From: Acidobacteriota bacterium
GTDB taxonomy: Bacteria; Acidobacteriota; Vicinamibacteria; Vicinamibacterales; Fen-181
Length of the DNA stretch: 6,287 nt
Assembly (NCBI GenBank): GCA_021779795.1
Contig: JAJXZZ010000202.1
Span: 1 to 6,287 of the forward strand
Direction: 5' to 3'
In this document: positions 1 through 5,681 of the stretch, piece after piece
Layout: every line of letters begins with the position of its first letter
Numbering within the stretch: the first letter of the stretch is position 1
Notes under the pieces: generated by a model
Told to the model about the DNA's origin: nothing
Database searches by the model: none
The model's input: only the letters and a program-made list of their open reading frames with translations
Made by a program: the position numbers and the translations under genes

Positions 1-184
1 GCCGTACGTGACGGACGGGAAGACGAACGCGTCGCTCGGCAAGTCGGTGGACCCGGCCGGTCTCGGCCTGGCCGAGGCGATCGCGGTGCTCGACGCCCGC
101 GCGGCGGCCGGGCCGAAGAAGAAGGGCGGACGGCGCCCGGCGGCCGCGGGCACCCGGACGCGCAAGCGCCCGGCCAGGTCGTAA
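1..184 (+). CDS. topA: DNA topoisomerase I, C-terminal end (partial)
   Basis: This is the 3' end of a type IA topoisomerase gene, which relaxes negatively supercoiled DNA; the start lies outside the window. The reading frame begins at base 2 and gives 60 residues before TAA at 182-184. The visible part starts PYVTDGKTNASLGK, the typical ending of a TopA C-terminal repeat unit (GRxGPYVxDGxxNASL), followed by a short helix (LGLAEAIAVLDARAA) and a Lys/Arg/Ala-rich tail (GPKKKGGRR to RKRPARS) of the sort that helps many high-GC bacterial TopA proteins bind DNA. The catalytic Toprim and Tyr domains are not visible. Identification rests on the C-terminal motif plus the neighbouring trmFO and xerC, a known topA gene neighbourhood. 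Its stop codon is in the same frame as trmFO, two codons before the trmFO ATG, so the two genes are probably co-transcribed and translationally coupled. Confidence 0.88.
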   Translation, partial: PYVTDGKTNASLGKSVDPAGLGLAEAIAVLDARAAAGPKKKGGRRPAAAGTRTRKRPARS

Positions 185-187
185 CGC

Positions 188-1528
188 ATGATCCACATCC
201 TCGGCGGCGGCCTCGCCGGCTGCGAGGCCGCCTGGCAGGCCGCCTCGCGCGGCGAGCGGGTCGTCGTCCACGAGATGCGCCCCGCGCGCGGCACCGACGT
301 CCACCGCACGGGCGCGCTGGCCGAACTGGTTTGCAGCAACTCCTTCCGCAGCGACAAGCTCGACAACGCCGTCGGCCTCCTCAAGGAGGAGATGCGGCGC
401 CTCGGCTCGCTCGTGATGCGCGCGGCCGACGCGGTGCGCGTGCCGGCCGGCGCGGCGCTGGCCGTGGACCGCGAGCGGTTCGCCGAGTTCGTCACGCGCG
501 AGGTGACGTCGCACCCGCTCGTCGCCGTCGTGCGCGAGGAGGCGCTCGACGTGCCCGACCCGGCCGCGGCCGGCGGGCCCGTCGTCGTCGCCACCGGGCC
601 GCTCACCTCGCCGGCGCTCTCCGAGCGGATCGCGTCGCTCGTGGGCCGCGACCACCTCTATTTCTACGACGCGGTGAGCCCGATCGTGCTGGCCGAGTCG
701 ATCGACCTGTCGCGCGTCTACCGCGCTTCCCGGTGGGACCGCGGCACGACCGACGGCGACTATCTCAACTGCCCCTTCACGGCCGAGGACTACGGGCGGT
801 TCTACCAGGCGCTGACGACGGCGGAGCTGGCGACGGTGCACGACCTCGGGGGCGAGCGGTTCTTCGAGGGGTGCCTGCCGATCGAGGTGATGGCGCACCG
901 CGGCCCGGACACGCTGCGGTTCGGGCCGATGAAGCCGGTGGGGCTGCCCGACCCGCGGACCGGCCGGCCGCCGTACGCCGTGCTGCAGCTGCGGCAGGAC
1001 AACCTCGCCGCCGACCACTACAGCCTCGTGGGGTGCCAGACGCAGCTCAAGTGGGGCGAGCAGGCGCGGGTGTTCCGGCTCGTGCCGGGGCTCGAGCGGG
1101 CCGAGTTCGCCCGCTTCGGCCTCGTGCACCGCAACACGTACATCACCGGGCCGGCGGTGCTGGCCGAGACCTGGCAGATGCGGTCGCGGCCGTCGGTGCT
1201 CTTCGCGGGCCAGATCTCGGGCGTCGAGGGCTACGTCGAGTCGGCGGCGTCGGGCCTGCTGGCGGGCATCAACGCGGCCGCGCTGGCCGCCGGGCGCCAC
1301 CCGTCGTCGCCGCCGCGGACGACGGCGATCGGCGCGCTGGCGTACTATGCGTCGCACGCCGACGCGGCGCACTACCAGCCGAGCAACATCACCTTCGGCA
1401 TCATGCTGCCGCTCGAGACGACCGACCGCCGCCTGCGCCGCGACCGCAAGGCGCGGAACGAGGCGATCTCGGAACGGGCGCTCGGGGCGCTGGGCGCGTG
1501 GATGGCGAGCGCGGGCGACAGCCGTTAG
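188..1528 (+). CDS. trmFO: TrmFO, methylenetetrahydrofolate-tRNA-(uracil-5-)-methyltransferase
   Basis: This cytosolic flavoenzyme makes 5-methyluridine at position 54 of the tRNA T-loop, using 5,10-methylenetetrahydrofolate as carbon donor and reduced FAD. The 446-residue length is normal for the family. Residues 4-17 (ILGGGLAGCEAAWQ) are the FAD dinucleotide-binding loop. CSNSFRSDKLDNAVGLLKEE from Cys49 is the TrmFO/Gid signature. FEGCLPIEVMA carries Cys229. By position these cysteines correspond to Cys53 and Cys226, studied in the Bacillus subtilis enzyme. Other family blocks are YFYDAVSPIV, DGDYLNCPF, RFGPMKPVGL, VGCQTQLKWGEQ and FAGQISGVEGYVESAASGL, the second FAD-contacting region. The start is certain: the topA stop codon lies in this frame two codons upstream, and a later start would remove the FAD loop. 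Only a weak AGG precedes the ATG, in keeping with coupling to topA. All expected motifs are intact. Confidence 0.97.
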   Translation: MIHILGGGLAGCEAAWQAASRGERVVVHEMRPARGTDVHRTGALAELVCSNSFRSDKLDNAVGLLKEEMRRLGSLVMRAADAVRVPAGAALAVDRERFAEFVTREVTSHPLVAVVREEALDVPDPAAAGGPVVVATGPLTSPALSERIASLVGRDHLYFYDAVSPIVLAESIDLSRVYRASRWDRGTTDGDYLNCPFTAEDYGRFYQALTTAELATVHDLGGERFFEGCLPIEVMAHRGPDTLRFGPMKPVGLPDPRTGRPPYAVLQLRQDNLAADHYSLVGCQTQLKWGEQARVFRLVPGLERAEFARFGLVHRNTYITGPAVLAETWQMRSRPSVLFAGQISGVEGYVESAASGLLAGINAAALAAGRHPSSPPRTTAIGALAYYASHADAAHYQPSNITFGIMLPLETTDRRLRRDRKARNEAISERALGALGAWMASAGDSR

Positions 1529-1565
1529 CGGACCGCGGTGGAAGGCCGGGATTCGGTTCCGCGGT

Positions 1566-1586
1566 CAGCGGACCGGGGGTCCGCTG
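1566..1586 (+). terminator. Hairpin after trmFO, possible weak terminator or processing site
   Basis: CAGCGGACC at 1566-1574 and GGTCCGCTG at 1578-1586 form a perfect 9-bp GC-rich stem with a 3-nt GGG loop, 37 nt after the trmFO stop. No T-run follows, so it does not fit a classical intrinsic terminator. It could attenuate transcription, stabilise the upstream mRNA end, or simply be a repeat pair. Confidence 0.35.
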
Positions 1587-1640
1587 CCAGCGACGCCTCT
1601 CCCCGTCCTCTGACCGTGATCCGCTGCCCGCTGCCTGCGG

Positions 1641-1648
1641 CATACTAT
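1641..1648 (+). promoter_or_regulatory. Possible -10 element just ahead of xerC
   Basis: CATACTAT is the only AT-rich patch in the spacer. Read as TACTAT (1643-1648) or CATACT (1641-1646) it matches 4 of 6 bases of a -10 box, and transcription would begin about at the GTG start codon. No convincing -35 hexamer is present at 16-18 bp spacing. Together with the lack of a Shine-Dalgarno sequence this hints at a leaderless xerC transcript, but the evidence is weak. Confidence 0.25.
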
Positions 1649-1656
1649 CTCCCGTC

Positions 1657-2667
1657 GTGAAGGACCACCTCCGCGCCTTCCTCTCGTACCTGCGGCTGAA
1701 CCGCAACGCGTCGGCGCACACGGTGCGCGCGTACGAGAGCGACCTGTCGCAGCTGGTCGCCTTCATGGCGCGGGAGCACCGGCGGCCGCCGTCGGCGCTG
1801 GGGCCGTCGGACATCACGCGCGTGACGATCCGCGGGTTCCTCGCCGAGCTGTTCCGGCTGGGCGAGTCGCGGTCGAGCGCCGCGCGGAAGCTGGCCGCCA
1901 TCCGGACCTTCCTTCGGTATCTCAAGCGCGAGGGGCTGATCGAGTCGGACCCCGGCCTGCTGGTCGCCACGCCGAAGCGCGAGCAGACGATCCCGCGCCA
2001 CCTCGAGGTGGACGAGATGGCGCGGCTGCTCGAGACGCCCGACACGTCGGGCCCGCTCGGCCGGCGCGACCGGGCGATCCTCGAGCTGCTCTACGCGTCG
2101 GGGCTTCGCCTGAGCGAGCTGGTCGGGCTCGACCTCGAGGACGTCAGCCTGGGGAGCCGGATGGTGCGGGTGCTGGGCAAGGGGCGCAAGGAGCGGCTGG
2201 TGCCGTTCAACCAGAGCGCGGCGTCGGCGCTGCGCGCGTGGCTGCCGGACCGGCAGGCGCTCGTGCGGGAAGGCCGCCAGCCGCGAGCCGCGGGCCGGAA
2301 GCCGGCGGGGGGCGCCCAGCCGGTCTCTTCCCGCAGGCGACCGGATGACGAGCCCCTCTTCCTCAACTACCGCGGCACGCGGCTGTCGTCGCGGCACGTG
2401 CACCGGCTGGTGCGGCACTACGTGGCGGCCTGCAGCATGCGCTTCGGCATCAGCCCGCACGCCATCCGCCACTCGTTCGCGACGCACCTGCTCGAAGCCG
2501 GCGCCGACCTGCGCGCCATCCAGGAGCTGCTCGGCCACGTGCGGCTCGGCACGACGCAGCGCTACACGCACGTCAACGCGGCGCAGCTGATGGACGTCTA
2601 CCGGCGGGCGCACCCGAGGGCGAGAGGACAGGGGCAGGGACAGGGACAGGGACAGGAAGAAGAGTAG
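1657..2667 (+). CDS. xerC: Tyrosine recombinase XerC (Xer site-specific recombinase)
   Basis: Xer recombinases resolve chromosome dimers at dif, normally as a XerC/XerD pair. The 336-residue product has the SAM-like core-binding domain (about 1-95; LSYLRLNRNASAHTVRAYESD) and the catalytic domain (about 115-320). All catalytic residues are present: Arg151 (ASGLRLSELV), Lys175 (GKGRKERLVP), His268 and Arg271 (SPHAIRHSFATHLL), His294 (LLGHVRLG) and nucleophile Tyr303 (TTQRYTHVN). The GTG at 1657 is chosen because KDHLRAFLSYL is the usual Xer N-terminus; the frame is open far upstream, but that stretch lies over trmFO and is a GC artefact. No Shine-Dalgarno sequence is visible. Two oddities make it longer than E. 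coli XerC (298 residues): a basic Gly/Pro/Arg insert of about 21 residues between Lys175 and His268 (around 203-226), and a Gly-Gln repeat tail after residue 322. XerC rather than XerD is inferred mainly from the topA-trmFO context. Confidence 0.93.
   Translation: MKDHLRAFLSYLRLNRNASAHTVRAYESDLSQLVAFMAREHRRPPSALGPSDITRVTIRGFLAELFRLGESRSSAARKLAAIRTFLRYLKREGLIESDPGLLVATPKREQTIPRHLEVDEMARLLETPDTSGPLGRRDRAILELLYASGLRLSELVGLDLEDVSLGSRMVRVLGKGRKERLVPFNQSAASALRAWLPDRQALVREGRQPRAAGRKPAGGAQPVSSRRRPDDEPLFLNYRGTRLSSRHVHRLVRHYVAACSMRFGISPHAIRHSFATHLLEAGADLRAIQELLGHVRLGTTQRYTHVNAAQLMDVYRRAHPRARGQGQGQGQGQEEE
2265..2334 (+). repeat. Inverted-repeat-bounded insert inside xerC
   Basis: GCGGGAAG (2265-2272) and CTTCCCGC (2327-2334) are perfect 8-bp inverted arms around 54 bp of GC-rich DNA. 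Inside are four AGCCG words and a small GCCGG-AAG-CCGGC hairpin. The segment encodes residues 203-226, close to where the protein exceeds E. coli XerC/XerD by about 21 residues between the catalytic Lys and His. It may be an in-frame palindromic element, or just an expanded linker. Confidence 0.4.
2626..2655 (+). repeat. Hexanucleotide repeat (GGACAG)5 in the xerC 3' end
   Basis: Five tandem 6-bp units (GGACAG, the second being GGGCAG) encode five Gly-Gln dipeptides followed by EEE and the stop. The tail lies beyond the usual C-terminus (HPRA-like ending) of Xer proteins. A 6-bp unit keeps the frame whatever the copy number. Confidence 0.85.
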
Positions 2668-2693
2668 AGAATCTTGGGATCGTGGGATCGTGC

Positions 2694-2728
2694 GAAGTAC
2701 GAAGTACGAAGTACGAAGTACGAAGTGC
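2694..2728. repeat. Heptamer tandem array (GAAGTAC)4 plus one variant
   Basis: Four perfect GAAGTAC units (2694-2721) are followed by GAAGTGC (2722-2728). A 7-bp unit shifts frame at each copy, so it is not a coding repeat. The tract sits in the loop of the larger inverted repeat. Confidence 0.9.
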
Positions 2729-2767
2729 TTCGCCGGGCCACGCGCCCGCAGGTTCGCTAGACCCCAC

Positions 2768-2851
2768 GATCGCACGATCGCAAGATTTCACGATCGCCCG
2801 ATCGTCCGATCCTGAGATCGCAAGTTCGCACGATCGCACGATCGCACGATT
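2768..2851. repeat. GATC-centred octamer array with exact 8-bp pitch
   Basis: GATC or a near variant starts at 2768, 2776, 2784, 2792, 2800, 2808, 2816, 2824, 2832, 2840 and 2848, always 8 bp apart. Eight of these eleven are exact GATC; 2784 and 2848 read GATT and 2824 reads GTTC. The commonest unit is GATCGCAC. The same word in inverted form (GATCGTGG, GATCGTGC) occurs at 2678 and 2686, also 8 bp apart, in the left arm of the flanking inverted repeat. Confidence 0.92.
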
Positions 2852-2865
2852 CTCCCGCCCCTCCC

Positions 2866-4272
2866 TCACTCGTTCGCGTCGGCCTGCGCGGCCAGTTCCC
2901 GCCGGCTCTTCGGCGGCTCGATCTTGAGCGTCTTCATCTTGTAGTTGATGACGCGGGGGCTGATCGAGAGCAGGTCGGCGGCGTCCTTCTGCACCCAGTT
3001 CGACACCTTGAGCGCCTCGACGAGGGCGCACCGCTCGATCTCCTCGAGCGGGATGCCGGCCGGCGGGATCCGGACGACGGTGGGGCCGCCGTCGGCGGCG
3101 GCGAGCGCCGTCTCACCGAGGTGGAGGTCGGCGACGCCGATCTCCTGGCCCTCGCAGAGCAGGACGGCGCGCTCGATGGCGTTCTCCAGCTCGCGGATGT
3201 TGCCGGGCCAGTTGTAGCGCAGCAGCATCTTGAGGGCGTCGGGCCGGATGCCGTTCATCCTGCGCTTCAGCTCGCCGGCGAACCGGCGGACGAACGCGTC
3301 GGCGAGCGCGGGGATGTCGTCCTTGCGCTCGCGCAGCGGCGGCATGTCCACCGACACGACGTTGAGGCGGTAGTAGAGGTCCTCGCGGAACTGCCCGCCG
3401 GCCACCATCGCGGCGAGGTTGCGGTTGGTGGCGGCGATCAGGCGGACGTCCACCTTGAGGGTCCGCGTGCCGCCGAGCCGCTCGAACTCGTGCTCCTGGA
3501 GCACGCGCAGGATCTTGGCCTGCGTGTTGGCGCTCATGTCGCCGACTTCGTCGAGGAACAGCGTGCCGCCGTCGGCCTGCTCGAAGCGGCCGATGCGCTG
3601 CTTGTCGGCGCCGGTGAAGGCCCCCTTCTCGTGGCCGAACAGCTCGGACTCGAGCAGGTTCTCCTGCAGCGCGGCGCAGTTGACGCGGACGAAGTTGCGG
3701 GCGGCCCGGAGCGAGTTGTGGTGGATCGCGCCGGCGATCAGCTCCTTGCCCGTGCCGGTCTCGCCGCGGACGAGCACGGTCGTGTTGCTCTTGGCCACCT
3801 TGCGGACGACCGCGAGCACCTTGCCGAGCGCCTCGGAGCTGCCGATGATCCGGTCGAACTCGTAGATGTCGTTCTGCGTGTGGCGGAGGTAGTCGAGCTC
3901 GTTGGCCATCCGGCGCATCTCGAGCGCCTTCTCGATCTTGACCTCCATCTCCTCGATCTCGAACGGTTTCTGCACGAAGTCGAACGCGCCGCTCTTCATC
4001 GCCTCGACGGCGGTGTTGACCGAGCCGAAGGCCGTCATGACGATCACCGCCGTGGACGGGTGCAGCGCCTTGGCCGTGCGCAGCACCTCGATCCCGTCGC
4101 TGCCGCCCATCTTGAGGTCGCTCAGCACGACGTCGAAGTGCCCCTCGTGCAGGCAGGCGATGGCGGCGTTGCCGTTGGCCGCTTCCACGGTCTCGTGGCC
4201 GGCCTCGGTGAGCGCCCGCGCCAGGCCTCGCCTGAGCGAGTCGTGATCGTCGGCGACTAGGATTCGACCCAT
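2866..4272 (-). CDS. Sigma-54-dependent response regulator, NtrC family (receiver-AAA+-Fis HTH)
   Basis: This 468-residue protein is a cytosolic two-component output regulator that activates sigma-54 RNA polymerase by ATP hydrolysis. The receiver (1-120) has the acidic pocket Asp8/Asp9, phospho-acceptor Asp52 (VLSDLKMGG), Thr80 and Lys102 (VQKPFE). The AAA+ domain (about 140-380) has Walker A GETGTGKE (170-177), the sigma-54-contacting GAFTGA loop (217-222), Walker B GGTLFLDEVGDM with Asp241/Glu242, and arginine-finger region FREDLYYRLNV. A Fis-type helix-turn-helix lies near 425-450 (NWVQKDAADLLSISPRVINY). The full GAFTGA motif implies true sigma-54 activation. The ATG at 4272 starts directly on the receiver beta strand; GGGGAG at 4280-4275 is a ribosome site set unusually close. 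It follows the kinase by 16 nt, so the two form one operon and surely a cognate pair. The regulon cannot be named, so no NtrC or ZraR symbol is given. Confidence 0.95.
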   Translation of the reverse strand: MGRILVADDHDSLRRGLARALTEAGHETVEAANGNAAIACLHEGHFDVVLSDLKMGGSDGIEVLRTAKALHPSTAVIVMTAFGSVNTAVEAMKSGAFDFVQKPFEIEEMEVKIEKALEMRRMANELDYLRHTQNDIYEFDRIIGSSEALGKVLAVVRKVAKSNTTVLVRGETGTGKELIAGAIHHNSLRAARNFVRVNCAALQENLLESELFGHEKGAFTGADKQRIGRFEQADGGTLFLDEVGDMSANTQAKILRVLQEHEFERLGGTRTLKVDVRLIAATNRNLAAMVAGGQFREDLYYRLNVVSVDMPPLRERKDDIPALADAFVRRFAGELKRRMNGIRPDALKMLLRYNWPGNIRELENAIERAVLLCEGQEIGVADLHLGETALAAADGGPTVVRIPPAGIPLEEIERCALVEALKVSNWVQKDAADLLSISPRVINYKMKTLKIEPPKSRRELAAQADANE

Positions 4273-4288
4273 ATCTCCCCGTGCTCAA

Positions 4289-5512
4289 TCAATGGAGCCA
4301 CCGCTCGCCGGCGCTGACCGGCAGCGTGACGCGGAACCGGGTGCCCTGGCCCGGCGCCGTCCGGACGTCGATGTGCCCGTCGTGCGCGTCCACGATCTTC
4401 CGGACGATGGCCAGGCCGAGGCCGGATCCCTTGGCCTTGGTCGTGTAGAACGGGTTGAAGATCCGCTCGGCCACGTCCGGCGGCATCCCCGGCCCGTCGT
4501 CGGCCACCTCGATGAGCAGCGTGGCCGCCGGCGGCGTCCCGTCGGGCGTCTCCGCGCCGGCCGCCGCGGGCTCCTCGTACGCCTGGCCGACGCCCGCGGT
4601 GATGCCGATCGTGCCCTGGCCCTCGAGCGCCTCGAGGCTGTTGATCAGGAGGTTCGAGAACAGCTGCCCGAGCTGCTGCGGGTCCGCGTTGATGAGCGGC
4701 AGCTGCGGCTCGATGTTCATCGTCACGGTGACGGCGCCCCGGTCCACCTTGCGCTCGGCCATCGCGACCGCGTCGTGCAGGATCTGGACGACCGACGTCC
4801 GCTCGACCTGCAGCCGGATCGGCCGGACGAACTCCAGCACCTCGAGGACGATGGCGTTGGCCGTCTTGGCCTCGTTGATGATGTCGTTCAGCAGCGCCTC
4901 GGCGTCGGGGACGGCGGCGACGCGGCGCCGCAGCAGGCCGGCCATCACCTCGATCCCGGCCAGCGGGTTCTTCACCTCGTGCGCAATCGCGGCCGCCATC
5001 TCGCCGAGCGAGGCCAGGCGGTCGCGCAGCCGCTCGCGCTCCTCCATCTGCTCGACCAGCGTCAGGTCCTTGAAGAAGACCGTCGCCCCCTCGCTCTGCC
5101 CCTGGTCGTCGAGAATGTGCGACAACGTGTAGCCGATCACCTTGCCCGACGGCTTGAGCCGCATCTCGGCGCGGTTGGGGAGGTGCGCGAGGTCGAAGGC
5201 CGCCGACAGGATGCGGACCATGTCGGGCTGGCTGACCAGCACCTCGGTGTACGGGCGCCCGATGTCGGACGGGTCGGGCGTGAGGTCGAGGATCCGGTAG
5301 GCGACGTCGTTCATCGCCGCCAGGCGATGGTCGCGCGTCACGGCGAGGACGCCGTTCCGCATGCCGAGGATGATGTGACGGAAGAACCCGTCCCCGTTCG
5401 ACGCCGAGACGTTCGCGTTGCCGGCCGGCGGATCGGCGGCCCGCGGCGACCGATCGTTCCCGGACCGGCCGGCCGCGGCCGGGTGCCTGTGGCGTTGGGG
5501 ACGATCCGTCAT
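4289..5512 (-). CDS. Soluble PAS sensor histidine kinase, NtrB-like
   Basis: The 407-residue protein should autophosphorylate and pass phosphate to the regulator encoded just downstream. After a polar, probably disordered N-terminus (1-42) come a PAS domain (about 43-159; FFRHIILGMRNGVLAV to ATVFFKDLT), a HisKA domain with phospho-His178 in MAAAIAHEVKNPLAGIE, and a HATPase domain with N box SNLLINSLEAL (Asn291), G1 box DDGPGMP (339-342), F box IFNPFYTT and G2 box GSGLGLAI. No transmembrane segment is visible, so it senses a cytosolic cue or a partner protein. A Pro/Ala/Gly-rich insert (about 308-331) lies between the N and G1 boxes. The frame is open to an ATG at 5620, but I prefer the ATG at 5512: a candidate promoter lies inside the longer version, GAGGGAG sits 11 nt before this ATG, and the extra 36 residues match no domain. 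No specific gene name is justified. Confidence 0.9.
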   Translation of the reverse strand: MTDRPQRHRHPAAAGRSGNDRSPRAADPPAGNANVSASNGDGFFRHIILGMRNGVLAVTRDHRLAAMNDVAYRILDLTPDPSDIGRPYTEVLVSQPDMVRILSAAFDLAHLPNRAEMRLKPSGKVIGYTLSHILDDQGQSEGATVFFKDLTLVEQMEERERLRDRLASLGEMAAAIAHEVKNPLAGIEVMAGLLRRRVAAVPDAEALLNDIINEAKTANAIVLEVLEFVRPIRLQVERTSVVQILHDAVAMAERKVDRGAVTVTMNIEPQLPLINADPQQLGQLFSNLLINSLEALEGQGTIGITAGVGQAYEEPAAAGAETPDGTPPAATLLIEVADDGPGMPPDVAERIFNPFYTTKAKGSGLGLAIVRKIVDAHDGHIDVRTAPGQGTRFRVTLPVSAGERWLH

Positions 5513-5561
5513 GAGGCCAGTCGCTCCCTCGTGGACCTGCGTCCGGTGCGAAGATTTCAAT

Positions 5562-5590
5562 AGTGTAACGACAGACCGGCTGGCAGCCAA
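5562..5590 (-). promoter_or_regulatory. Candidate sigma-70-like promoter of the kinase gene
   Basis: On the minus strand TTGGCT (5590-5585) and TACACT (5567-5562) are separated by 17 bp, each matching 4 of 6 consensus bases, in an AT-richer patch of a very GC-rich region. The start site would fall near 5555, about 43 nt before the ATG at 5512 and downstream of the ATG at 5620. Confidence 0.4.
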
Positions 5591-5611
5591 GCGGTTCGGG
5601 TCCAAGCGGTT
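5587..5611 (-). repeat. 10-bp direct repeat, possible operator
   Basis: AACCGCTTGG occurs twice on the minus strand, as CCAAGCGGTT at 5587-5596 and 5602-5611 on the plus strand, with a 15-bp pitch. The copy nearer the gene overlaps the candidate -35 hexamer and the other lies just upstream, which would suit a regulator binding next to RNA polymerase. Confidence 0.45.
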
Positions 5612-5635
5612 AGAGTCCATGCCAGGGGTGCATGC

Positions 5636-5651
5636 CGCAAACCTCGTGCCG
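5636..5651 (-). promoter_or_regulatory. Sigma-54 (-24/-12) promoter of the two-component operon
   Basis: The minus strand reads GGCACG-AGGT-TTGC (5650-5637), against the sigma-54 consensus TGGCACG-N4-TTGC(A/T). The GG (5650-5649) and GC (5638-5637) are exactly 10 bp apart, as required. Only the two outermost consensus bases differ. Transcription would begin near 5625, giving a leader of about 113 nt to the ATG at 5512. The operon it faces encodes a sigma-54 activator, which supports the call. Confidence 0.6.
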
Positions 5652-5681
5652 GGCCGGGCGGCCGGGCGCCCTCCGCAAGTG

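Larger units (their letters stand above)
1529..1656 (+). repeat. trmFO-xerC spacer with short dispersed repeats and hairpins
   Basis: No gene lies in this 128-bp spacer. AGCGGACC occurs at 1527-1534 (overlapping the trmFO stop) and at 1567-1574, and its reverse complement at 1578-1585. TCCGCTGCC occurs at 1580-1588 and again at 1620-1628. CCGCGG-centred arms at 1531-1538 and 1559-1566 are complementary over 8 bp around a 20-nt loop. The spacer looks like decayed short repeats rather than a coding remnant. Part of it may work as an RNA hairpin between the two genes. Confidence 0.6.
2667..2854. repeat. Inverted-repeat-bounded repeat tract between convergent genes
   Basis: Arms 2667-2696 and 2825-2854 are complementary at 27 of 30 positions (outer ends GAGAATC and GATTCTC). 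The left arm begins on the last base of the xerC stop codon, and the right arm ends 11 bp before the stop codon of the opposite gene. Between them lie the heptamer array, a GC-rich spacer (2729-2765, with small hairpins CGAAG-TG-CTTCG at 2721-2732 and GGGC/GCCC at 2735-2747), and the octamer array. A transcript from either strand could fold into a long hairpin, so the tract may end transcription in both directions, although no clear T-run is present. It could also be a short non-autonomous repeat element. No protein is supported here. Confidence 0.65.

Noticed and set aside
331..1656. Open frame running into xerC that would give a 778-residue protein
   Set aside because: It overlaps the whole of trmFO in another frame, is Arg/Ala/Gly-rich without motifs, and exists because stop codons are rare in GC-rich DNA. 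Xer homology begins at 1657.
2768..2851. CRISPR array
   Set aside because: Units are 8 bp and contiguous, with no unique spacers and no cas genes nearby.
2667..2854. dif or another Xer recombination site next to xerC
   Set aside because: No 28-bp site with two 11-bp half-sites and an AT-rich centre is visible; the palindromic words are GATC-centred and periodic.
2573..3031. Open frames across the intergenic repeats, including translations with SYFVLRT or KYEVRST repeats
   Set aside because: They are made of out-of-frame 7- and 8-bp repeats and the ends of neighbouring genes; a coding repeat would be expected to have a period divisible by three.
3121..4260. Long plus-strand open frame opposite the response regulator (and the similar one at 4292-5563)
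   Set aside because: Both are antisense shadows of strongly supported genes with complete family motifs; their translations are Asp/Leu/Val/Arg-rich with no recognisable domain.
5513..5620. N-terminal extension of the kinase from the ATG at 5620
   Set aside because: It has no ribosome site and no domain content, and contains the candidate -35/-10 pair; kept only as an alternative.
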